Origin: Blepharisma stoltei
Lineage: Eukaryota > Ciliophora > Heterotrichea > Heterotrichida > Blepharismidae
Assembly: GCA_914767885.1 (NCBI GenBank)
Contig: CAJZBQ010000002.1
Location: 310,001 to 374,000 of the forward strand
Reading direction: 5' to 3'
Length of the DNA: 64,000 nucleotides
Shown here piece after piece: positions 46,054 to 54,862 of the stretch (the stretch's first letter is position 1; every line of letters begins with the position of its first letter). Both the position numbers and the translations under genes were made by a program. The notes below the pieces were generated by a model that was not told where the DNA came from, did not search any database, and saw only the letters and a list, made by a program, of their open reading frames with translations.

Positions 46054-46941
46054 GTAATATAAGACTAAGACAATTGCATATTTTTCAACAAATATTATGA
46101 TTGAAGTGATTAGTTCACTTGCTATCGATAAAACCAGCACTAGCGTGACCGAATCAATTGAAGCTTCGTCTTCAGATTTTGATAAGTTGCACGCAAATAA
46201 ATAAAGCAGCAAAATCACAAGTTTGTAAATCGCATTTATGATAAGCAGCGCAGAATATAGCTTAAGATATTCTTTAATTCCTGACTTCTTAGACCCATAG
46301 AAACCGACAAAGCTCATCACAAACGTTAAAGTCCCTGATGTCAAAAACGAGTTAGTAAGCCACCTATAGCTAGTATTTTCTGTAGTAATTACTAGAGTTG
46401 CTCCACAGGCCATAACTGCAAGTCCAAAAAACCCTGATACAAGTGCCATGATCATAGCCATGCTTTGTAGTCTTTCCATGCTTTTAAAAGACAATCGTAT
46501 CACGCACCTCCTTTTCCTTTGATTTTCTCGATGATTTTCAATTTCTCCAATAATCATGTTGATTACAAAAAGGATATCAGTTTCAGGAAACTCTATGTAT
46601 TTGCATCCGTTTTGCTCTGCTTGGATTTTTGCTTCAATGGCTGATATTTTTCTCTCCTCTGAATCACTATTGCAGCCAACTAGGATTTTTGGAATGGGTA
46701 TATTTGGGAGCATAGAAAGAGTATTCGGTAATGAGTTTTCAGCAGCTAGATCAAAAAGGACCAATGCACCATCCTTTTCGTCGATATCTTCAGGAATTAC
46801 ATATGCTTCAGCTTTATCTAGCACCACGTCATAAGGCAGCTCCATTCTCTTTGAGTTTTTATCGTAGCAAAGCTTAAATTTGGTTTTGCCAGCTCCTTTT
46901 CCGCCTAAAAGTATAATTTCGAGTGCTTGCCTGTATTCCAT
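46015..46941 (-). CDS. Ras-like GTPase domain fused to a multi-TM domain
   Basis: 308 aa as read. The N-terminal half has a P-loop GGKGAGKT and the strand/helix order of small GTPases (ALVLFDLAAENSL at G3, ILVGCNSDSEE at G4), but the DxxG is DLAA and NKxD is NSDS, so GTP binding may be altered. The second half has four or five TM helices (MAMIMALVSGFFGLAVMACG, LTFVMSFVGFYG, LYSALLIINAIYKLVILLLY, LVLVLSIASELITSIIIF). I do not know this fusion from well-studied families. The C-terminus depends on whether the M1 remnant is removed. It is divergent from the next gene, 78 bp away. Confidence 0.7.
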   Translation of the reverse strand: MEYRQALEIILLGGKGAGKTKFKLCYDKNSKRMELPYDVVLDKAEAYVIPEDIDEKDGALVLFDLAAENSLPNTLSMLPNIPIPKILVGCNSDSEERKISAIEAKIQAEQNGCKYIEFPETDILFVINMIIGEIENHRENQRKRRCVIRLSFKSMERLQSMAMIMALVSGFFGLAVMACGATLVITTENTSYRWLTNSFLTSGTLTFVMSFVGFYGSKKSGIKEYLKLYSALLIINAIYKLVILLLYLFACNLSKSEDEASIDSVTLVLVLSIASELITSIIIFVEKYAIVLVLYYLPLLRHNTHFKA

Positions 46942-47019
46942 TTATCTATTATTATTATTGTATTAAAATGCAATTATAAAATAACACATAATTATGGATA
47001 TAATTAAGAAGTTATAAAT

Positions 47020-47883
47020 ATGGATATTAAAGAAATTGTTAAAACTGTCAGAGTACCATTAATTTCAAGGTGTGGAAAAACCTTAACTTTTTCTCAATCT
47101 CACAAATATGGAAAAAGTAAGGCGCATCATCTTCAGAAATCGTTTAGTCATAGTGATTTGAAAAAAGAATTGGTTCGAGTAAGAACAGAAATGAGACTCT
47201 TGGAGAAAGAAAACTCGGAGAGAGGCGAAATGACGTCATCTTTTAAATGTCCGTCGAGAAATCAAAGAGAAAGGGTATTTTCAAGCAAGAATGAAGAAAT
47301 TCCTCCAGCTACCAAGTATAATCCCCTTTTTACGCTTGTTAAGCCTAAAGTAAAAGGAGGATACTTAGGGCGGCCAAAAAGTGCAAGTCCCAAAAAGCAA
47401 AGAATAAATTTGCCTATCTGCCTAAATCATGAATTAGACTGCAAATATCCTATAAAGCCCGCAATAAAATCTTATTCTATTGCAAATGGGATGGAATTGA
47501 GCGAATATGAAAACTTAATTCAAAAGGTTTCGAGAATAAAAAAACATAGAACACCAGAAACTCAAAAACTGCATACCCCAGAAGTAAATTTCAACAAGCA
47601 AATTGAAAGAAAATATATCCCATTAAATTTAGTACACGAATCTCGGTTTGAGCTTAAAAGAGATCCATTTCCAAGAAATTCTTCTCCAAACTTTGCAAAA
47701 TCATTAGAAAGGAAACAATCTGTTGCCAAAGATGATTTTAGGGCTTATCAGCCTAAGTTTGAAGCCATCTATAAAAAAACAACCCAAGATATCGACTTCA
47801 GCAAGATGAGCCCTAGGCTCCCAACTTTTGACATGAAATCAAAAAACTTTGATTATACTGTGTCAACAGCAATTACTAATTAA
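47020..47883 (+). CDS. Basic protein, unknown function
   Basis: 287 aa without inserts, high in Lys, Arg, Ser and Pro. Motifs such as PATKYNPLFTLVKPKV, RPKSASPKKQRINLP and MSPRLPTFDMKSKNFDYTV resemble Pro-rich microtubule-inner or tubulin-binding ciliary proteins in style, but I recognise no domain. It ends 13 bp before the end of the convergent membrane-protein gene. Confidence 0.75.
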   Translation: MDIKEIVKTVRVPLISRCGKTLTFSQSHKYGKSKAHHLQKSFSHSDLKKELVRVRTEMRLLEKENSERGEMTSSFKCPSRNQRERVFSSKNEEIPPATKYNPLFTLVKPKVKGGYLGRPKSASPKKQRINLPICLNHELDCKYPIKPAIKSYSIANGMELSEYENLIQKVSRIKKHRTPETQKLHTPEVNFNKQIERKYIPLNLVHESRFELKRDPFPRNSSPNFAKSLERKQSVAKDDFRAYQPKFEAIYKKTTQDIDFSKMSPRLPTFDMKSKNFDYTVSTAITN

Positions 47884-47896
47884 AATAATGTATAAG

Positions 47897-48526
47897 TTAT
47901 GAAAGGAAAGCTCTTTTTGTTTTTATAAAGCTATAAGCCATCAGCATTACATTCAAACTGATGACTACAATAGCGAGTATCATGCCTTCTTTCATTTCAA
48001 AATTTTCGCTTTTAAACCTTTGACTGCTGGTTGATTTAATATCTCCAAATTTTCCCACACCAAGATATATTACATATCCTAGAGAATACCAAAAAGTTGG
48101 CATAATCAGAAATACCCACATAACTCTGAATCGGAAAGCAGACCTGTTAAAAGCTAAAAAGTGAAAGAAAATACAAGCAGCGATTGATATTAATGTAGCA
48201 ATTCCTGAAAATACCATAACAGCTCCAGCACTTTGGAAATCATCAATATAGTCACAAAAATCGGGGCAACTTCCTTCTATTAGGCCTTTTAAAGATCCGC
48301 AAGCGTCACTTTTGACGTCGCTAATGGAATTCTCATTTTGGAGGTTTTCGAAATCTGTAAATGTGCCTGCGTAGATTAATCCGAAATCCCACCAGCAGTA
48401 AGAAAACCATCTATTGAGTGCAAGATCAACTATTATGAGAATAAATATAATTGCAGAGGCTGAAATGTAAATTATGTGATGGTATTTGGCAACTTTTGGC
48501 TTCTCAAACTGTTCTTCACGATACAT
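47897..48526 (-). CDS. Tetraspan membrane protein, claudin/MARVEL-like topology
   Basis: 209 aa without inserts. Four TM helices: IIYISASAIIFILIIVDLAL, AGAVMVFSGIATLISIAACI, VMWVFLIMPTFWYSLGYVIY and GMILAIVVISLNVMLMAYSF. The first extracellular loop is long and Cys-containing (SYCWWDFGLIYAG, DACGSLKGLIEGSCPDFC), as in claudin or tetraspanin-like proteins. No exact family can be assigned. Confidence 0.72.
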   Translation of the reverse strand: MYREEQFEKPKVAKYHHIIYISASAIIFILIIVDLALNRWFSYCWWDFGLIYAGTFTDFENLQNENSISDVKSDACGSLKGLIEGSCPDFCDYIDDFQSAGAVMVFSGIATLISIAACIFFHFLAFNRSAFRFRVMWVFLIMPTFWYSLGYVIYLGVGKFGDIKSTSSQRFKSENFEMKEGMILAIVVISLNVMLMAYSFIKTKRAFLS

Positions 48527-48998
48527 TTTATTATTTTAGATTGTTCAACATATAGATTGTAAAATTGTTAATTTTTTAATTAATATATCAAACATATAAT
48601 CTATTCTAAGGGTGTTTAGTTTTATTATAGGCTAATATAAATAATAAAAATTGTCATTTGAATTGCTCAAAAATGCTTTTTACATGATTTATTGATGCAT
48701 AGATATCATAGTAATATTTTAAAATGCCAAAGAAACATTAGATTGCCTTGTGAATTTGCTTTTCAAGGAACTTTAGCTATCAAAAAAAGCAATTCTTAGG
48801 TCATAAATCTAAACAATATTAAACGTTTAATTTAGATAAAATATTAAATACAACAATAAGCACCTTAGATTTTTGATTGTTGTAAATAACCAAATTATTG
48901 TCATTTATAAGATTTTATTATCTCTGATCTGCTTCGAAAATATGTCCCGAGTTATCAAAAGCATATATTCATAATGCAATAAATTATCAGTTACCAAT
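48527..48998. other. Intergenic, nothing recognised
   Basis: 472 bp of AT-rich DNA upstream of the lipin gene. No gene, repeat or hairpin recognised. Confidence 0.5.
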
Positions 48999-50502
48999 AT
49001 GAGGTTTGTCAACAATTTATCATGGGCATTTCACGTAAATGGTTCAACTCTTTCAGGCGCTCTCGATGTAATAGTTATCGAGCATGAAGACGGCACTCTC
49101 CATTGCACTCCATTTCATGTTATTTTTGGGAAATTCAAAGTTCTAAAGAGCAGGGCAAAAATTGTAAAAATCACTGTTAATGGTGTTTTGACTGATATCA
49201 CAATGAAATTAAATGACAAAGGAAAAGCATATTTTGAAGAAAAAAGCACTAATGAAAATTTCCCAGAAGAAGAGAAAAATTATTCACAAAAAAGAGTATC
49301 AAGAAATACGCTTTGGGCAAAAGAAAGCTTCCATGGAAATGCTCATCGCTCTAAATCTAATTCAAAGGCAGCACCTCTTGATAAGAAAAATAATGCTGAA
49401 ATACAAAATGCAATTGAACAAAGAATTGAGCTATCTTTGTGTGGTGATGAATTTTTAGGGAGCGATAGCCCTGAAAGTGCATTTGAACAATATAAGGTAT
49501 CTTTTAAGAATTTTGAAAAAAATTTATATGATTTTCTAACTCCCTTTTTAAATTTTTTTGGGGGAAATTTAGCCTTTAAATTGTATTTAGGATTAATGAT
49601 TGCTTAATTTTTATCATCAAGTCGCCTATTGGTTTTCCTCTGAGCCTTGGAGTTTGTGTGTTTTTTGCAGGGGTGAATTAAGCAATGAACAATTGATATT
49701 AAAAATTGATGGAGAGTTTCACTCTCGAGAAACAGGGATCCCATTATTATATTCAATAATATCATCATACGAACTAGAAGACAATTTTGAGCATTTATCT
49801 TTAGAAACTGATAAATCTCCTCAATTTATTAAAACTTATGTGCTTGACTCAAATCGACTGCATCAGCTTGGACTGAGATATGGTGCCAATGACGTAGAAT
49901 ACACAGTCTTTAGCCGACTTCAAGGAAAAAGGACTTTGAAATGCAAATTTTATTTATGGCCTTATACAAGCAAAATTATAGTCTCAGATATAGATGGGAC
50001 TATCACCAAATCTGATTTTTTAGGAATTGTATTGCCAGCTATTGGGGTTGATTGAACTCGGCCAGGAGTTGTCGAGCTTTATAGGTCACTTTCAGAAAAA
50101 GGCTATAAAATCATTTATTTATCTTCTAGAGCAATCGGTCAAGTAAAATCAACTAGACAGTTACTAACTTCAATTACGCAAGAAAATCAAGTTTTGCCTG
50201 AAGGACCTGTAATAGTTTCCCCCGATGCTGTATTCACTTCTCTAGTTCGGGAACTTATTAAACATGTCCCTCATATTTTTAAAGCAAATGCGCTCAAGCA
50301 AGTGCTAGATCTTTTTCCTCCTGATACACAACCATTTTTTGCAGGATTTGGCAATAAGCTTACAGACTCAATCGCATATCGCCAAATAGATATCCCTATA
50401 GAAAATATTTTTATTTTCAATGATCATGGTATCGTTACTCCTGGCTCAGGGGTTTCAATCCATTCATTTGATGAAATTAATAACTACATTTCTGCAGTGT
50501 AG
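48999..50502 (+). CDS. Lipin-type phosphatidate phosphatase
   Basis: About 453 aa after removing a 142-bp IES. N-LIP domain: MRFVNNLSWAFHVNGSTLSG, then DVIVIEHEDGTLHCTPFHVI. The middle is variable and charged. After the insert the C-LIP HAD domain follows: IIVSDIDGTITKSDFLG carries the DxDxT catalytic Asp pair, then DWTRPGVVELYRSL (Trp by TGA), IIYLSSRAIGQ and FFAGFGNKLTD. The enzyme converts phosphatidate to diacylglycerol for lipid synthesis, at ER and nuclear membranes, and needs Mg2+. It is short compared with animal lipins (about 900 aa), mostly by a reduced linker. Confidence 0.93.
49540..49681. other. IES, 142 bp, in lipin gene
   Basis: Flanked by TAA (49537-49539, 49679-49681). Starts CTCCCTTTTT and ends AGGGGTGAAT, faintly like M1/M2 caps. 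Excision gives YDFLSNEQLILKIDGEF in frame. Confidence 0.8.
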
Positions 50503-50533
50503 CCAATTGTTAAATAATAATTAAAAATAATTT

Positions 50534-51631
50534 CTAAAATATTGGGAAGGTTGGCAGCATATTGATGCCACAGATTCCGCTTCCAGCGACGTTTGCTATT
50601 CTAATATAGCCTTCTTCACCCCATCAATTGCCCCAAGAATTTCTCACGATTCAATATGGTGTGGCATCTGTGTTATTATAGCCCACAATTACCACAGCAT
50701 GATTAAGGCCAGTCCCGCAGTCTTCAGTTAATATCCCGCTGTGATAAAATTGCCATATTTTAGGATCAGCATCTACCATTACAGAAATCGGCTGCTGGGC
50801 GACTGCGTTTAATAGTGATTCTGCATCATTAGGACTTACATAATTAAAATCTGATATTTTCACATATGGTTTTTTTATTTTTTTCTTTTGGCAATCTTCA
50901 TTGGTAGACAAATAAGGGTATTTGCTGTCTTTAACAATTCCGTTTAGAATGACATAAGAAAACGCTTGAGATGGGGTGCCGCCATAGCACCCCTCACTTC
51001 CAAATGAGCCTGAACAATCAACCAGCTGTTGTGGAGAAAGGCTTGCAGTCTTATTAGTAGCGATATATTGAAGACTTTCAATACTAGAAGCTGCTGAGAA
51101 TGCTCATGAACTAAAGCAACGTCCTTGATCTCGTATTGGCAGAACTGCGCCTGTATCTCTTCAGTCTAAATCTACAGGAATTTGAGGATTTTCTTCAAAA
51201 GTCGCAATTTTCTTATTTGAGATCAGAGGAATATCAATTTTATTCATCAGGAATTGGCTCTGAAAATCTGTTGTAGATAAATCAGCGAATTTATTTATTG
51301 AAAGTGTTCATGATTTTCCCAGCATGTTATGATACCTAATAAAAGAGTAATTAATCAAAAAGTTTTTGAAATGAGTGAAATACTCGTCTTCTGTCTCATA
51401 GTTTTTATTATACCTTTCTAAAAATTCTTGGAACTCATTCTCGTCTGAAATCTTTTGCCTTAATTTTCTTTTGAAGGGATCGCTGAAGCCTTGTCTGATA
51501 GGATCATTTATAAAGTTTAAAATAGGTAAAATAGAAAATACAATTAAGATCAGGCCAAATATTGGTAGGAGGAAGCGAGTATATCTCTTGAAGGTCTTTT
51601 TGCTATCTATACCAAAAGAATTTTCCATCAT
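50534..51631 (-). CDS. Second membrane-anchored papain-family protein with Cys-to-Ser active site
   Basis: 365 aa, no insert. N-terminal TM anchor (FLLPIFGLILIVFSILPIL), I29 prodomain (EFQEFLERYNKNYETEDEYF, WTLSINKFADLSTTDF), then C1A domain (VDLDWRDTGAVLPIRDQG). The active-site block is RCFSSWAFSAASS where CGSCWAFSA is expected, so the nucleophile position is Ser and the preceding Gly is Phe. The W is a TGA codon. Oxyanion Gln (DQG), His (LNHAVVIVGYN) and Asn (VRNSWGN) are kept. As with the protein at 10039-14211, classical thiol catalysis is excluded; Ser-type activity or a binding role is possible. Confidence 0.9.
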
Positions 51632-51807
51632 TTATATCCATTTTTAACCAATCATTTTATGAAATTTATCCGAATAGGTTGAAATATGAAACAATGAAAT
51701 TGAGAATTTCTGTTTGGTTATTGTGATTTAAGAGAAAATTCAAATAAATTTTTTATGAGAGTTTAAATATCAAACCAGCTATATGAGAATTTATGGACTT
51801 TAATTTA

Positions 51808-52429
51808 GTTAAGTTAAATGAGAATTGATTAAGGCTAGCTACTTACAAGTTGGTGTTCTGAGCGGCTCCGAAGAAGCCATCTAGCTGCCCAAGCAAATTG
51901 GGTTCTGGCAACTCAAAGCCCAGGCCGAAAACCCTGATTTCTTGGAAGTAGTAATTCCCTGATCCATCACTTTACCTTAAACACTTTGATCACAGATTTT
52001 TCCTGGCTAACTCAATCCCTTTACCCGTCTAATTATTCCATCCCTCCACTCTTCTGGGCAGTTTCACTCATTAAAAGAACCCTTTCACTGGAGGACCACT
52101 TCAATTTGTCTAATCTGCTTCCTTTTTTCAGGACATACCAAAATTATACTCAACCGCTTCCGTGGTTCTAGGCAGACCACAGTAGCAAATTGGGCAGGTA
52201 AACTCGCCCTATCCCATTTTGAGCACCCACTGTTTTGAGTGTAGCTGCCAGAAAGAAGCCACGAGTAACTTCCCATCAGATAAGGTAACAAAACCCCTCG
52301 CTTCAGGATACCAGATTTTGCTAGGCTAACTTTGTTCCAAAATCAATGGCCAGATATGCATGGCTAATCATCACTAAGAGGAATTGTCAGATTTCATATG
52401 CCATTTTATTTTATAAGCACTTTAATTTA
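51808..52429 (-). mobile_element. S1 retroposon-like copy, 622 bp, intergenic
   Basis: Minus-strand copy flanked by ACTTTAATTTA (51797-51807, 52419-52429). On the minus strand it starts ATAAAATGGCATATGAAATC and ends with a TTAAC tail. It fills most of the 850-bp gap between the cathepsin-like and coiled-coil genes. An open frame of 68 codons inside has no recognisable product. Confidence 0.8.
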
Positions 52430-52483
52430 ATTTTATTCACTAAATTTCTATTGGGAACAAGCAAATCTTTTTATTAAATTTTA

Positions 52484-54821
52484 TTATTGATCAAATGCAC
52501 TAAATGTCTTTCTATGTGGAGTGAAAAATCTTCCAGTCTTAGGAGTTGGAGGAGTCTGGAAATCAGTTGCAGTTCTTAAATTATCTATAGCTTTCAGAAG
52601 TGATTTCAATACATCTGGAAGGGGAGAATCTTCTTGATTAAGCTTAGAACACAAAATATATTCAATCAATTTTTGTGTAGTTTTTGCAAAATAATCTCTT
52701 TGGGCTTTTTCAGACCCTCTTACAGGTATGCTGCTCATAAAAGAGCGTTGAATTGTGCCAATCTGAATAGCAAGCATTTTTATGAATTTATGAATTGATT
52801 CAAGTCCATAATTCGCTTTACTCCCCACTCAGTGAGCGAACAAAAAAATTTTGTTAGCTCACAGAGGGGTTAATTTAATTTTTTTAAAAATTCATATTAA
52901 ATTTATAGATTTTTTTTTCAATTTTTTAAAAAAATCCCAATTATAAAAATTGAGAAGTAAAATTAATTTAATGTGCAAAATTTATGTTTAAAATTGCAAG
53001 CTGTTTAAAATTAAACAGAATTAGTTCGAGATTTCTTTATAATAATTATCACTTATAAATCAAAATTTTTATATTAAAAAATTTTTGTTCGCTCACAGGT
53101 ATTGGTTTTTGGTCAAAAAATAGGGAGTTTTCTAATGGTTTTGTTCGCTCACAGAGGGGGAGTTAGCATACTCAACATATGTTGATTTTTGGTCTAAATG
53201 TTTCATAATTTCGCTTCTATCAGCTTTATAAGATATTTCGGTTTGTAGTTCTAAAATTAGGTCTTTAATAAACTTTATATCACTACTGTCATTATTTTTT
53301 CTTGAATAGAATACAAACATTTCGGATAGTTCTCTTTCCAACCGCATAAATTGCAAATCTCTGGCTTCTGAAGTGTCTGCAAGCTCATCAACTCTTCCTA
53401 TTAGCTCATTTACTTTCTTTTCAAATTCTAAATTTGTTGAGATTGACGCGCATTTTTGTGTGAGGATTTTGAAATCAGATTTTGGAGCTTTTTCTGCCAA
53501 AGTTTCATCGAGCTTTAGTATTGCTTGTTCTTGCTCCTGCTGAACTCTATTAAATACTGCAATTTCGTTTTGAAAGTCTATGATTTTGGCTGAGACTTCT
53601 GATAGATTCTTACTCTCCAATTAATAATTAGCAAAGCTGTCAATTTTTTCCAAAAATTTTTAAAAGCATAGGCAAGCTGAACTAAATATAGAAATTATTT
53701 TACTCCCCCTCTGTGATTTCGCTTACGGAGGGGTTTATTTTTTTTTTATATAAATTTTATAGTATTTTTTTTTTCAAAACATAAAAAATTTCATCCGTAA
53801 AAATTAATTTAATTTGTAAAATTTATGTTTTAAAATGCAATTTGTTTAAAATTTAACAGAATTAGCAGGAGATTTCATTATATTAATAATCACTTATATA
53901 TCATTTTTTTTAAAAAATTTTTTGTTCGCTCACAGAGAGTGAACTTTTAGGCAAAAAATAGGATTTTTTCAATGGTTTTGTTCGTTCACGGAGGGGGAGT
54001 AAAAATTTGCAGGACATGCCTGATGATTTAGCAAGCTCTACTTTTGACACTTTTCCTTCAACCTCAAACTTGAATTCCTCCCAATTTTTTTTCGAAATTT
54101 TATCTTCTATCATTTTCTTATTTTGTTCAATCAATTCTTTCATTTGATCTACTGATATCGATAATTTTCAATTCATATCTTGTATAGCTGCATCAGACTC
54201 ATTCCATTTTTTATTCATTTTTGATCCAAAGTTCACAAGATCTTCTTTTGTAATAAATTCATCAAGAACATCTTTAGAAAACCTCTCCAGCACCTTGATA
54301 TTACCTTTCATATTTGAAAGCAAAGAATAATCCTGGTCTATTTTAACACGTAGCTGGCTGATTTCTGCATAAATTTTATTAAAATCAGCAACCTTCGCAC
54401 AATTATTAATCCCTTCAGTCAAAATTTTTGCATATGAATTAGTGCAGAGATCTTTAATTTCTTTTTCGATTTTATATATCTCAGTTTTGCCTGCTTTCTC
54501 TTTTAAATCATACGACATATCCTCAACAGTGTCTTTCAGGTTCCTTATATCTTTACTAAAATTGCTCACTTTCTCCAAAGAAATTTTAATCTCAGCTTGA
54601 GAATTTTGGAAAGCTGTTATAAATTCACTTAATTCAGACCGATTTCTTTTATATCTCCTTTCGATCTCTTCTTTAATACAACTGACTGTCAGTGTTCCTG
54701 CAATTCATCCATCTATTTCAGTTTTGATAATATCAACAATCTGATTTTTTAAAGAGCCTTCTTTAAGAAGTTGAGAAATTTTGCTGAGACGGTTCTCAAT
54801 ATGAGTAATCCGATCTTCCAT
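52484..54821 (-). CDS. Coiled-coil protein, unknown function
   Basis: About 535 aa after removing two M1-containing inserts (345 and 385 bp). Predicted heptads cover residues 1 to about 400 (MEDRITHIENRLSKISQLLK, NFSKDIRNLKDTVEDMSYDL, KFEKKVNELIGRVDELAD, ELQTEISYKADRSEIMKHLD). The C-terminus is Pro/Thr-rich (FQTPPTPKTGRFFTPHRKTF). Trp codons by TGA include QDMNWKLS. Recurrent KxEI and KAGKTEIYK-type units hint at internal duplication. Ciliary and centrosomal proteins often look like this, but no specific family is recognised. Confidence 0.78.
52821..53165 (-). mobile_element. M1 MITE, 345 bp, in coiled-coil gene
   Basis: Flanked by TTA (52818-52820, 53163-53165). Hairpin at left with CAGTGAGCGAACAAAA. 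Excision gives YVEYAKANYGLESIHK in frame. Confidence 0.86.
53623..54007 (-). mobile_element. M1-containing IES, 385 bp, in coiled-coil gene
   Basis: The M1 ends proper are at about 53700-54000, but frame is only restored by a larger excision between AATT repeats (53619-53622, 54004-54007), giving GMSCKLESKNLSEVS. So M1 appears to be nested in, or extended by, about 80 bp of other eliminated DNA. The exact boundary is inferred. Confidence 0.6.
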
Positions 54822-54862
54822 CTAAATCTTAAATATTTATTAGCATCATATATAAAGCGATA

